Positions 8,594 to 17,149 of a stretch of 64,000 nt of DNA are shown here, piece after piece. The stretch's first letter is position 1. Each line of letters starts with the position of its first letter. A program made the position numbers and the translations under genes. Below the pieces are notes generated by a model, which was given only the letters and a program-made list of their open reading frames with translations, made no database searches and was not told the origin of the DNA. Origin of the DNA: Elizabethkingia bruuniana (GTDB taxonomy: Bacteria > Bacteroidota > Bacteroidia > Flavobacteriales > Weeksellaceae); the NCBI RefSeq assembly GCF_002024805.1, contig NZ_CP014337.1, positions 2,356,001-2,420,000 of the forward strand, read 5' to 3'.

Positions 8594-9313
8594 ATGGAAA
8601 ATCAAAAAAATCAGAATTCTATAGAAAAACTTCATAGAGAAATCAAGAAAATAAAAAACCAGAATAAAATACTATCCTTTAGTCTATTCATTATTGTAAT
8701 TTCTTTTTTTGCTTATTCATTTAGCACTAATCCTGAAGCAAAATTCTCATCTATTCGTGTTAAAAACATTATTGTAGAAGATGGTATGGGTAAAGATCGT
8801 ATCATTATAGCTTCTGATTTTTCAAAAACAAAATCCAGAATTCGAAAAGACTCTTTGGGAGGAGTTTTGGTGTTAGATGAAAATGGACATGATCAAGTTT
8901 TATTGGGACACTCTAGAACTGCACAGTTTAATGGAAAAAAAATAATACGTACTCAAAATGAAAAACCGTATGGTTTATATATTAATGATGAAAATGGTGA
9001 TGAAAGAGGAGGAATTACTTACTATAACAAAAGAAAAATAGCTGTATTAGGTCTTGACAACAGTACTGGAGAGGGGGTGCATCTTTTAGCTTCTGAAAAA
9101 GGATTTAACAATTTCTCAACCGGTATATTGGTACAAAAGACAGGAGGAAACGGGTCTCTTTTTGCTGGCGAAACTACGGACGGAAAAATGATGTTATCTC
9201 TAAACGCCAACAAAAATACAACTAACTTCTATGCTGACAAAAGTAGTTCTGCAATTGAATATAAAGATCTAAAAACAGACTCAATAAAACAAATATTGAA
9301 GATTTATAAATAG
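8594..9313 (+). CDS. Hypothetical membrane-anchored protein with a beta-rich exterior domain
   Basis: I do not recognise this 239-residue protein. It has a highly charged N-terminus (about 1-27, Lys/Asn/Gln-rich, coiled-coil-like), one hydrophobic helix at about 28-45 (LSFSLFIIVISFFAYSF) and a long exterior part of short beta units. These carry repeated D/N-G turns: IIVEDGMGKDRI, GVLVLDENGHDQVLLG, LYINDENGDERGG and LAVLGLDN-like stretches. The sense is opposite to its neighbours, and its upstream DNA (8335-8593) is very AT-rich with no clear promoter. That setting suggests an accessory gene. It has no operon partner. Confidence 0.65.
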   Translation: MENQKNQNSIEKLHREIKKIKNQNKILSFSLFIIVISFFAYSFSTNPEAKFSSIRVKNIIVEDGMGKDRIIIASDFSKTKSRIRKDSLGGVLVLDENGHDQVLLGHSRTAQFNGKKIIRTQNEKPYGLYINDENGDERGGITYYNKRKIAVLGLDNSTGEGVHLLASEKGFNNFSTGILVQKTGGNGSLFAGETTDGKMMLSLNANKNTTNFYADKSSSAIEYKDLKTDSIKQILKIYK

Positions 9314-9324
9314 AAATTAAAATT

Positions 9325-9352
9325 AAACCAGCTAAATTTTATTAGCTGGTTT
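9325..9352. terminator. Bidirectional terminator between convergent genes
   Basis: An 11-bp perfect stem AAACCAGCTAA / TTAGCTGGTTT with loop ATTTTA lies between the orphan gene at 8594-9313 and cinA. AT-rich tails on both sides allow it to serve both strands. Confidence 0.75.
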
Positions 9353-9409
9353 AATTTCCTCACTAGTTAATTCAATGCCTCTTTTTGTTTTAGTATATGG
9401 TAAGACTCT

Positions 9410-10657
9410 TTATTCTTCCAACCAGACAATAAGCGTTTCTATAATTTTTTGAGATACAAAATTCACAAAATCATTTCTTTCAAAACCGGGCAGAAATAAA
9501 TTAAAAGCCCTTATCTCATCTCCTTTTGCTATTGCATAATATACAGTTCCTACATCTTTACCATCTTCCCCTTTATTGGGACCTGAAACACCGGTAGAGG
9601 ATATTGCGATATCAGAACTAAAAATTTTCTGACAGGATTTTGCCATTTCTATAGCTACTTCTTTACTTACTACAGTGTGTTCCTTGATAGTATCTTCCGA
9701 AACATTTAACAACTGTGATTTCATTTCAGTAAAATAAGGAATAACCCCTCCTCTATAATAACTGCTGCTTCCTGAAACAGAAGTCAGTAATCTGGCTAAT
9801 TGTCCGGTAGTACAGCTCTCGGCGGTAGAAACTGTTAATCCTTTATCGAATAAAATAGAGGCCAGAATATTTTCTATAGCATCTTCGGACCAGGCAATTA
9901 CATGATCTCCAATTAGAGATTTCAAAGGCTGTATCAGCTGCTCCAGCTGTTCTTCAAGTATAGCTTGATTATCTCCGGTTCCTGTTAATCTAAGTTTCAC
10001 TCTTGTTCCTACCGGAAGATAAGATAGACTCACATTTTCAGGTAACGCCAATTCCCAGTCTTCAATAGTATCGGACAACAAACTTTCAGGAACTCCTACC
10101 ACGCTTACAATACGGGTATGAATAAAACTAAGCTCCCATTGCTGCTTCAGGAATGGTATAATCTGATCCTTTATTAATGGTTTTACTTCGAAGGGTACTC
10201 CGGGCAAACAAAAAGTAAATTTACCGTTTTGTTCCATCATCTGACATGGTGCTGTACCGTAATGGTTATCAAAAATTGTAGCTTTTGATAATACCTCGCA
10301 CTGATTTCTGTTACGTTCTAATAGTTCAAGACGGCCTCTTTTTTCCAAGTATTTTCCTAATTTCTCATAGAGTTCTTCTGAAAAAATTAATTCATCATGA
10401 AAAAATCCGGCATAGGCTTTTTTGGTTTTATCATCCTTTGTAGGCCCTAAGCCTCCGGTTGTAATTACAAGATTACTGTTTTCTAATGCTATTTTTAAAA
10501 AAGTTTCTATTTCAGAAATTTCATCAGAAATGGTGAAGATTTGCTGAACTTTTATTCCGATATCTTTTAGCTGCTGTGCTATAAAGTTAGAATTGGTATC
10601 TACGGTGTTTCCAGACAAAATCTCGTCACCAATAGTAATAATCGTCGCTGTTTTCAA
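9410..10657 (-). CDS. cinA: CinA family protein (nicotinamide-nucleotide amidohydrolase / competence-damage protein)
   Basis: This 415-residue cytoplasmic protein has the two CinA domains. The N-terminal MoCF_biosynth-like domain (about 1-170) carries IGDEILSGNTVDTNS and TTGGLGPTKDD. The C-terminal PncC-type domain (about 255-410) carries TVSTAESCTTGQLARLLT and ISSTGVSGPNKGEDGKDVGTVYYAI. CinA proteins hydrolyse NMN or ADP-ribose in pyridine-nucleotide recycling. The length is the normal full-length value. The start is only 3 bases after the stop of the dienelactone hydrolase gene upstream on the same strand, so the two are almost certainly co-transcribed. Confidence 0.93.
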   Translation of the reverse strand: MKTATIITIGDEILSGNTVDTNSNFIAQQLKDIGIKVQQIFTISDEISEIETFLKIALENSNLVITTGGLGPTKDDKTKKAYAGFFHDELIFSEELYEKLGKYLEKRGRLELLERNRNQCEVLSKATIFDNHYGTAPCQMMEQNGKFTFCLPGVPFEVKPLIKDQIIPFLKQQWELSFIHTRIVSVVGVPESLLSDTIEDWELALPENVSLSYLPVGTRVKLRLTGTGDNQAILEEQLEQLIQPLKSLIGDHVIAWSEDAIENILASILFDKGLTVSTAESCTTGQLARLLTSVSGSSSYYRGGVIPYFTEMKSQLLNVSEDTIKEHTVVSKEVAIEMAKSCQKIFSSDIAISSTGVSGPNKGEDGKDVGTVYYAIAKGDEIRAFNLFLPGFERNDFVNFVSQKIIETLIVWLEE

Positions 10658-10660
10658 TTT

Positions 10661-11494
10661 TTATTTAAAGATTTTATTAAAAAAGGTTATCATTTCTTTC
10701 CATGAAGCTTTATCTGCGGCTTCATTATATGCAACCTTCAGTTTATATTTTTTTCCAACTGCCGTAGCATCGGGATTGGTAAAAGAATGTATTGCGCCAG
10801 GATAGTTAACAAACTCATACTTAACCCCAGCAGAATCCATCTGTTTTTTAAAAGATGCAATTTCATCTTTAGAAACAAATGTGTCATCTTCTCCATTCAG
10901 TACGAGCACAGGTATACTGTTAGTTGTTGGTTTTACACCAGTCATCAGATTTCCATGAAAACTAATGACTCCTTTCAGCGGTTCGTTAATTCTGGCCATA
11001 TTAAGAGCCATTGCCCCACCAAAACAATAACCTATTGCTGCCATTTTCCCTGTATCAGCTTTTTCATTTTTTTCTATCTGTTTCAATGCAGCTTCAAAAC
11101 TTTGCTTTGCAAGATCTGCATTACCATAAAACGGTTTCGCCAGCTTTCCGGCATCATCTGGATTACCTATTACTTTTCCATCACCATACATATCCACAGC
11201 TATCGCTATATATCCTAAATCTGCTAATTGCTTTGCGCGGTTTTTCACATAATCATTCATGCCCCACCATTCCGGTATAATAAAAACCACAGGTAATTTT
11301 CCAGCTTTACTTTTATCAAAGGCCAGAAAAGATTTAAATGTTTTACCATTTTCGGAATACGTAAGATCTTCGGCAACAATCTCTTTCTGAAGATTCTTTG
11401 TGTATTTAGCGTCAGTATTCTCTGGTGTCTTCTTACAAGCTATTGTCCCTGACAACAAGAGCAATAAAGACACGGATAAGATTTGTATTTTCAT
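10661..11494 (-). CDS. Dienelactone hydrolase family lipoprotein
   Basis: This 277-residue protein has a lipoprotein signal peptide with lipobox SGTIAC (Cys20), so it should be membrane-anchored outside the cytoplasm. The catalytic triad of dienelactone hydrolases is visible: AIGYCFGGAMAL with nucleophile Cys157, LNGEDDTFV with Asp204, and YPGAIHSFTN with His236. A Cys rather than Ser nucleophile marks the true DLH family. It is the first gene of a unit with cinA, which follows after 3 bases. The physiological substrate is unknown, and no aromatic-degradation gene is nearby. Confidence 0.88.
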   Translation of the reverse strand: MKIQILSVSLLLLLSGTIACKKTPENTDAKYTKNLQKEIVAEDLTYSENGKTFKSFLAFDKSKAGKLPVVFIIPEWWGMNDYVKNRAKQLADLGYIAIAVDMYGDGKVIGNPDDAGKLAKPFYGNADLAKQSFEAALKQIEKNEKADTGKMAAIGYCFGGAMALNMARINEPLKGVISFHGNLMTGVKPTTNSIPVLVLNGEDDTFVSKDEIASFKKQMDSAGVKYEFVNYPGAIHSFTNPDATAVGKKYKLKVAYNEAADKASWKEMITFFNKIFK

Positions 11495-11582
11495 ATTATT
11501 GTTTTTTTGGTAAAGTAAAATTAAAAAATATGCTTTTAATAAAGCCTATTTATATTCTTTTATTAATCACTGAAAATAAAAA

Positions 11583-11604
11583 CAGACATCCCTTCGGATG
11601 TCTG
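11583..11604 (-). terminator. Terminator after the fimbrillin-like lipoprotein gene
   Basis: A perfect 9-bp stem CAGACATCC / GGATGTCTG with a 4-base loop is followed on the minus strand by TTTTTATTTT. It lies about 105 bases past the stop codon at 11710. Confidence 0.85.
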
Positions 11605-11709
11605 CCTTCAGACTGTTAACTAACAAAAATAGGATGATGACAAATAAGCACCGGATATTAACAGTTTTTCTTCTTCTTTATGGAAAGTAATAAGTGATTG
11701 AATTTATTA

Positions 11710-13296
11710 TTATTGACAAGCTATTATTTTCTTACCTACACCTAAACCTCTCATTACAGTAGCCCCAGTTACCAGCATAGTTGCCTCAACAGTATTTGAA
11801 CCTGTAGTCTTCCATGTAACAGTATTGAAACGGGTGCCACCATATAATTCAAGAGGTTCTAGACCTGAAGAAATTGTTCTTCTCCCCATCATAGAAACTG
11901 AACCATCCGGACCGATTGTAATTCTGATAATCGGCGTTGTGTTTGTTGAACTTCCTAAAGAATAAATCTGAGAAATTCCGGTATCCCCCCATTGCTTCTT
12001 GTCTGACTTAAACCAGATATTTCTTGGATAATTATCTACACCTGACTGAAATTGAATTTCCTGAGTTGCTAAATCTACTCCGTTAACCTTCATATTGAAG
12101 GAATTATCCAGTTCATAGATGTCAAATACAAATCCAGCATCTGCAGCTGGTGCATTAAATGTTCTTGTTAGTCTTGTTCCTGATCCGGAATCAGACATAC
12201 TAAAAGGCCAGGTTGGTGTTGCATCCATCGTACACGCAAACTTCAACTTAAGATTGTATTTCACTCCTGGAGTAACTACCAGATTATTAACAGAAAAATT
12301 TCTTTTGGTCTTAGCCCCTACGGTAATTGTTCCAGCTGCAGAGTCAGGAAATATTAACGTAGACATATCTGTTGCCAAAATACCGGGATTAGCAATTAGT
12401 GTAGGATTACTTGTCCATATTGCACTAGTTGATGTAGGAGGAGTAAAGTTAACAGACTTAGTTGCAGATGTACCACCAAAACTAACTACACCAGTAGATA
12501 AAGCCATACTGTTACCATTTCTTCTATGATTATCTAATACTATTCCGCTTCCTATAGAAGAAATTGGAGTTCCTGGTGCTACAGCAGAGGCATCTATAAC
12601 CGTAGTAATCTGACTGAATTTATGTGCCAGTATAATATTCAAAACATTATCTCCTTTGGATACCCTTACATTATTAGTACGGAAATACATTAGATCATTA
12701 TCTCCCGAAATACTTGGTAGTGTCGCAGTCGAAATGCTTCCTGTAACATCTCCCGGAGCCGTAGAATTATTATACGACAGCACCACAAAATCATATTTGT
12801 TAGTTGCTTCAGTATCTCCATCCAGCATCATATCACCAGTATCTGCCGTAGAAACCCCATTAGCGTCTATTGTATAGACATTACTTGCTACTTTAACTCC
12901 TGTACTTGTCCTGTATGCAATAACACGATATTTTACATTAGGACCTTTCAATGGATTCCTAATAACATCTGCTATAGGATTAACTGATGCTTGCGGAGCA
13001 ATTGCTGATGAAGTAATAGGTGTAAGCGTAGCAATAACAGGTTGCTCACCTGCCATAAATGTACTTACCTGCTCTTTTACAACAGAAGATACACCTGTAT
13101 TTTTAACAGATGCCTGTGTAGAGATAGTTTCCGTTTCATATTCACTTCCGAGCAAGTTCATCTTTATAAGAGCAGAACCATTAGTAATTAAATTTTCACC
13201 GGAATTATCTACAGCATTATCAGAGCTTCTGCACGATGTTATCAAAAGTGAACCGGATAACATAAAAACCGCAGTTGTTATTTTTAAGTTTTTCAT
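11710..13296 (-). CDS. Fimbrillin-like surface lipoprotein
   Basis: This 528-residue protein has a type II signal peptide with lipobox LLITSC (Cys22) followed by a Ser/Asp-rich linker. The architecture resembles Mfa1/FimA-type fimbrillins (Mfa_like_1): a first domain with YRVIAYRTSTGVKVASN (about 125-141), a following DYT-like strand, and NVLNIILAHKFSQITTVID (about 218-236). That last block is the HxFSxV/I core typical of fimbrillin domain two. The C-terminal half is beta- and Thr-rich. It could be a fimbrial subunit, a tip or anchor protein, or a related adhesin. It follows the 57-codon peptide gene by 52 bases and is followed by a strong terminator, which suggests a two-gene transcript downstream of three TPR-AraC regulators. 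Confidence 0.7.
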   Translation of the reverse strand: MKNLKITTAVFMLSGSLLITSCRSSDNAVDNSGENLITNGSALIKMNLLGSEYETETISTQASVKNTGVSSVVKEQVSTFMAGEQPVIATLTPITSSAIAPQASVNPIADVIRNPLKGPNVKYRVIAYRTSTGVKVASNVYTIDANGVSTADTGDMMLDGDTEATNKYDFVVLSYNNSTAPGDVTGSISTATLPSISGDNDLMYFRTNNVRVSKGDNVLNIILAHKFSQITTVIDASAVAPGTPISSIGSGIVLDNHRRNGNSMALSTGVVSFGGTSATKSVNFTPPTSTSAIWTSNPTLIANPGILATDMSTLIFPDSAAGTITVGAKTKRNFSVNNLVVTPGVKYNLKLKFACTMDATPTWPFSMSDSGSGTRLTRTFNAPAADAGFVFDIYELDNSFNMKVNGVDLATQEIQFQSGVDNYPRNIWFKSDKKQWGDTGISQIYSLGSSTNTTPIIRITIGPDGSVSMMGRRTISSGLEPLELYGGTRFNTVTWKTTGSNTVEATMLVTGATVMRGLGVGKKIIACQ

Positions 13297-13348
13297 TGTT
13301 TTTGAGGTAATAGATTTATTTCATATTTGTTTGTTTCAATCCAGATAC

Positions 13349-13522
13349 CTACCATTCAATGGATCTGTTATCGTCATCACCCTGAGTCCACTCTTCCTGA
13401 ACTTGGCCACCAGAATTTGGTGGAAGCACTTTAGCCGAACCAGCAGCTATTCCTTGCTCCATTTCTATTAGGAACATGTCAAATTTTGGAGATATATACT
13501 CCTCTTTTTTTAAATCATTCAT
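13349..13522 (-). CDS. 57-residue peptide gene upstream of the fimbrillin-like gene (previously hidden small ORF)
   Basis: I read this by hand on the minus strand. ATG at 13522-13520 opens 57 codons and ends at TAG 13351-13349. The peptide starts MNDLKKEEYISPKFDMF, has a middle block IEMEQGIAAGSAK, then a Pro/Gly/Gln linker, and ends EEWTQGDDDNRSIEW. It has no signal peptide and is acidic toward the C-terminus with two Trp. Short proteins with a Y-x-x-P start, an E-x-E-x-GI-A-x-S core and an acidic W-containing tail occur beside surface-lipoprotein genes in Bacteroidota; that is recall, not a search. It could be a leader, chaperone-like partner or precursor peptide. Codon use looks normal, and the gap to the lipoprotein gene is 52 bases. 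Confidence 0.75.
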   Translation of the reverse strand: MNDLKKEEYISPKFDMFLIEMEQGIAAGSAKVLPPNSGGQVQEEWTQGDDDNRSIEW

Positions 13523-13610
13523 TATACATTTGTTTGTGTTGTAATCTTCTTCTTTATGGGATAAGAGCGCTAGAAATAACCGGACAGTAATTTTTGTCTA
13601 CTGACCATAA

Positions 13611-13647
13611 TATTATTTAGACACTCTGATAAAGTTTATTATTTAGA
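13611..13647 (-). repeat. Two 11-bp direct repeats in the peptide-gene leader
   Basis: TATTATTTAGA occurs at 13611-13621 and again at 13637-13647, with starts 26 bases apart. Both copies lie between the putative -7 element and the peptide start codon. They could be binding sites for a regulator or simply AT-rich coincidence. Confidence 0.4.
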
Positions 13648-13699
13648 GTATCCTGTACAATTAAATCTAATGTTTGTTATCACCTGTCTTTGGCGATCG

Positions 13700-13732
13700 A
13701 TAAAGACGTGCAAAAATACTAGTAATAAAGAC
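13700..13732 (-). promoter_or_regulatory. Candidate promoter flanked by an ATAAAGAC direct repeat
   Basis: The minus strand reads TATTTTTGC at 13718-13710, matching the Bacteroidota -7 consensus TAnnTTTG. A clear -33 element is missing at the usual distance. The 8-mer ATAAAGAC (plus strand) sits on each side, at 13700-13707 and 13725-13732, 25 bases apart. This is the geometry of an activator-dependent promoter with a tandem operator, and AraC-type regulators are encoded just upstream. Confidence 0.4.
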
Positions 13733-13982
13733 TACCACGGAAGTACTACTGTTGTCAAAATCCGGAAAATGGCAAATAGAAGTTAAAAAACAACTTTTTA
13801 CTATATAGCTGATAATCAGTAATATAAAATTGTAAAATATAATTAAGGGCTATTTTGTAGTCGCTTTTATTATATTATTCAGAATGAGGATAAAAAAAAT
13901 CAACAGATGAATAAAGCACTTGTACTATGGTATGAATTGTATTTAGGAGATATAATCTGATAGATTTAAAACACAAAAAATA

Positions 13983-15521
13983 TCAGTGATCTTCATTTTT
14001 ACTAATAAACTTAATAAACTCCGAAGGCGAAACACCTGTAACATTTTTAAAGGTAGTTGTAAATTTGCTATGAGAACTTATTCCTACCTCGTCAGCTAAT
14101 GCACTTATTTTATATTGTCTGTATATAGGTTCGGCACTTAATTTTTTTAAAATATAATTAATTCTAAGCTCATTGGTATAAGTAGTAAAATCTTTCGCTC
14201 TATATTTCTTAATAATATAAGAGAGATATTTAGTATTGGTATCCATAAATGTTACCATATAGGACAAAGACATATTTTTATCTATAAACCGTACTTCCTG
14301 TTCAAATATATTTAGTTTTTCCAGAAGTGTCTTTTCTGTTTCTTCCGACATGACTGAAGTTGTATTATTATCAGATTTTTTTGGATTGGTTTGCACCAAT
14401 TTATTTTCTTCAGCAAGCTTATTCAGTATATCTTGAATTTTATTGATACGCTTTTTTTGCCTGTATCTGTATATAATGAAAAACAATATATTTCCCAATA
14501 TAAAAAGAACAGTCACATATATCAATATACTTTTAGTGAGTCCTTTTTTAGTTTTCTCCACACCTTCTTTCTCCAGGTTGAGGTATTTATTATTAATAAG
14601 CTCCGCATTCTGATCTTCTATTTCTGCAGAAAGAGAATCTTTTTTTCCTGTAGCTGCAAAAATTCTTTTTGCATCTTTTTTCTTAGTATAATATTCCTGT
14701 GCCGTGTGATAAATGTCTTTATCCAGATCTATGTATACAGACTTTCGGGCATATTCTTCAGCCCTGTCCAGATAGATTTTAGCTTTATCCGGTTCATCAT
14801 TCCGTATATAAGCCAATGCCAGCTCCTGATAGATCCTTCCTGCCAAAGCACTTCCCGGCATTTCCTTATCTGTGAAGAGTAATGCTTTATTATAGCAGGC
14901 GATGGCTTTTTTGTATTCTCCGATATTAATGTAACATACTCCCATCAATTGATCATTGGAAGCTGTAAAAAACTCTTTTGAGGAAAGTTTATCAAAATAT
15001 CCCTGGGCTTTTTTATATTTATCAATAGCTTCTTTATAACGATGTTGTTCAAAATCAAAATGAGCTAGTTCCTGCATTATAAGTCCCTGAACCTTAAAAG
15101 CATCAACACGATTACTGATTTTCTTTGCTGTTGCTAATGCTTTTTGGGAATAATATCTGGATTTATCATAGAGTTTCAGAAACCTGTACTGAGATGCCAG
15201 AAAACCATTTACTCTGGTTTGCCATGCATAATCATCGGTAATCTTTATAATTTCATCAGCTTTTTCAGCATAACTTATTGCTTTATCCATATCATTTTTC
15301 TGTTGATATAGTGTTGCTATGAGTAACAAGCTGCGGACTCTGTATGCAGGTATAACAGAACTCTTATACAATGAATCTGCAGCTACAATTGCTTTATCAA
15401 AATCTTCCTGAGCTATCTTATGAAGTATATTTTCATGAACTTTGCTATAAGCTTCATAATCCTGAGCTTTCACTAATAATACGAAAAAGCATATAACAAG
15501 TAAATAAATTTTATAAATCAT
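13983..15521 (-). CDS. TPR-transmembrane-AraC regulator 1
   Basis: This 512-residue one-component membrane regulator has a signal peptide (about 1-19, ending LLVKAQ). Tetratricopeptide-like helical repeats fill about 25-300, for example EFFTASNDQLMGVCYINIG and ALAYIRNDEPDKAKIYLDRA. One transmembrane helix lies at about 331-351 and a short linker follows. The AraC/XylS-type helix-turn-helix is at about 417-507 (core KISALADEVGISSHSKF, then VSPSEF). The expected topology is TPR outside, DNA-binding domain inside, with no kinase or receiver. It is the last of three tandem paralogues, 17 bases after regulator 2, and lies nearest the peptide and fimbrillin-like genes, which are plausible targets. 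Confidence 0.88.
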   Translation of the reverse strand: MIYKIYLLVICFFVLLVKAQDYEAYSKVHENILHKIAQEDFDKAIVAADSLYKSSVIPAYRVRSLLLIATLYQQKNDMDKAISYAEKADEIIKITDDYAWQTRVNGFLASQYRFLKLYDKSRYYSQKALATAKKISNRVDAFKVQGLIMQELAHFDFEQHRYKEAIDKYKKAQGYFDKLSSKEFFTASNDQLMGVCYINIGEYKKAIACYNKALLFTDKEMPGSALAGRIYQELALAYIRNDEPDKAKIYLDRAEEYARKSVYIDLDKDIYHTAQEYYTKKKDAKRIFAATGKKDSLSAEIEDQNAELINNKYLNLEKEGVEKTKKGLTKSILIYVTVLFILGNILFFIIYRYRQKKRINKIQDILNKLAEENKLVQTNPKKSDNNTTSVMSEETEKTLLEKLNIFEQEVRFIDKNMSLSYMVTFMDTNTKYLSYIIKKYRAKDFTTYTNELRINYILKKLSAEPIYRQYKISALADEVGISSHSKFTTTFKNVTGVSPSEFIKFISKNEDH

Positions 15522-15538
15522 AGCTTTTAATCATCAAA

Positions 15539-17104
15539 CTATTCGGTTACACTCTGATTGTCTTTATTCTCAATATATTTAATAAAATGTGACGGAGATA
15601 CATCCGTAACACTCTTAAAAATTGTTGTAAACTTACTGTGAGAAGAAAAGCCGGCATCTTCAGCCAGTGTACTTATCTTATATTGTCTGTATACAGGTTC
15701 CGTATTAAGTTTATCCAAGATATAATTGATCCTGAGTTCATTGATATAAGTAGTAAAATCTTTCCCTTTGTATTTTTTTATAACAAAGGACAAATATTTT
15801 GTATTGGTTCCTATATGAGTTGCAACATAGGATAGTGAAACTTTTTTGTCTGTAAATAATTGTTCTCTTTCAAAATTTTCAAGTTTTGTCAAAAGCAATT
15901 GTTCCGTTTCTAAAGACATTAGGGTTGTACCAGCATCTGTATTATCATCGGATTTCCCTGTCACTTCTATTTCAGCTTGTTCATTATTCTTTTCTTTAAG
16001 ATTTTTTAAAATATTTCTGATTTTTAATATTTGTCTCTTCTTTGCTCTGCTGTAGAAAAAGAAGAACAGCAGATTTCCGATAATGAAAACACCGCTTACT
16101 GCAATAAATATACTTTTAGTGAAATTTTTTTTCTCCTGTTCTGTATTCTGTTTTTCAAGCTTAGAGAATTGCTGATTCAGAAAACTCGTATTAAGAGAAG
16201 AAATCAGTTCCGATAAAGAATCCTTTTTTTCCGTTGCTAATGTAAAATTTTGTGCATCATTTTTCTTAGCATAATATTCCTGTGAAGTACTGTAAATTTC
16301 CTGATTAAGTCCCAAATACTTGGAATCTTTCACATAATCTTCAGCTTTATCCAGATATTCTTTTGCTTCGTCCAACTCTCCATTCCGAACATAAGCCAGT
16401 GCTAAGCCCTGAAACACTTTTCCTGCCAAAGTACTTTTAGGAATGTTTTTGTTTGCATATACCAAAGCTTCTTTATAATAAGTAATTGCTTTATCATACA
16501 TTCCTGCACCAATATAGCAGACACCCATCAGTTGGTTATTTGTAGCCGTAAAGAAATCTTTTTCACGAAGAAGACTGAATTTTTCCTGAGCTTTTTCTAA
16601 TTTAAAAATTGCTTTTTTATATTGTTTCGTTTTAATATCATAATGGGCCAATTCCTGCAGCATCAACCCCGTTACATTATCCGATTCAGCAGGATCTTTG
16701 ATATACTTTACAGCACTAAGTGCTTTCTCAGTATAAGATTTTGATTTATCATACAGACTGATAATTCTGTATTGTGACGCCAGGAAGCCAAATACCCTTG
16801 CACTATAATCATAAATTTGGTACTTCTCTATAATATCTTCCGACTTCTCCGCATAACTAACAGCCTTCTCTACCTCTCCTTTTCGTTGGTATAATTGCGC
16901 TAATAGCATAAGACTTTTAACCTGAAATGCAGGTTTAGCTGAACTTCTATATAGTGAGTCACCAGCAATTATAGCTTTATCAAAGTTCTTATGATAGGTT
17001 TCATGCAGTATTTTAGAATATACTTTATCATAGCTTTTAGCATTTTGTGCTTGCAATGACAATAAAAAAAGAACTGTCGTACATGTATAAATTTTCCGAA
17101 GCAT
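15539..17104 (-). CDS. TPR-transmembrane-AraC regulator 2
   Basis: The chosen start is the ATG at 17104 (MLRKIYTCTTVLFLLSLQAQ), which gives a proper signal peptide; an ATG three bases earlier and one at 17122 are alternatives. The product is about 521 residues with the same order as its neighbours: exported TPR region, one transmembrane helix (IFIAVSGVFIIGNLLFFFFY), then an AraC-type HTH with KISTLAEDAGFSSHSKF and VSPSHF near the end. A polar Glu/Lys linker between membrane and HTH is longer than in regulator 1. It is 45 bases after regulator 3 and 17 bases before regulator 1, so it is the middle gene of an operon. Confidence 0.88.
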   Translation of the reverse strand: MLRKIYTCTTVLFLLSLQAQNAKSYDKVYSKILHETYHKNFDKAIIAGDSLYRSSAKPAFQVKSLMLLAQLYQRKGEVEKAVSYAEKSEDIIEKYQIYDYSARVFGFLASQYRIISLYDKSKSYTEKALSAVKYIKDPAESDNVTGLMLQELAHYDIKTKQYKKAIFKLEKAQEKFSLLREKDFFTATNNQLMGVCYIGAGMYDKAITYYKEALVYANKNIPKSTLAGKVFQGLALAYVRNGELDEAKEYLDKAEDYVKDSKYLGLNQEIYSTSQEYYAKKNDAQNFTLATEKKDSLSELISSLNTSFLNQQFSKLEKQNTEQEKKNFTKSIFIAVSGVFIIGNLLFFFFYSRAKKRQILKIRNILKNLKEKNNEQAEIEVTGKSDDNTDAGTTLMSLETEQLLLTKLENFEREQLFTDKKVSLSYVATHIGTNTKYLSFVIKKYKGKDFTTYINELRINYILDKLNTEPVYRQYKISTLAEDAGFSSHSKFTTIFKSVTDVSPSHFIKYIENKDNQSVTE

Positions 17105-17149
17105 CATTTGTATTATTAGCATTTTATAAATCTAAAGTTTGCAGAAGCT

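Larger units (their letters stand above)
13523..13982. other. 460-bp intergenic region between regulator 1 and the peptide gene
   Basis: I find no open frame of protein-like character here. The region holds a possible minus-strand -7 element (TATTTTTG, 13711-13718), an ATAAAGAC direct repeat flanking it (13700-13732), a second pair of direct repeats (13611-13647), and a small inverted repeat GTCTTT / AAAGAC (13686-13707). There is no strong terminator after regulator 1, so read-through is possible. The long leader before the peptide gene looks regulatory. Confidence 0.5.

Noticed and set aside
12119-12529. A 136-codon plus-strand frame inside the fimbrillin-like gene.
   Set aside because: It is the antisense shadow of a Thr/Ser/Val-rich gene and has no start context or protein-family pattern.
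13686-13707. GTCTTT / AAAGAC inverted repeat as a terminator of regulator 1.
   Set aside because: The stem is only six bases with a ten-base loop and no T-tract on the minus strand, and it overlaps the candidate promoter.
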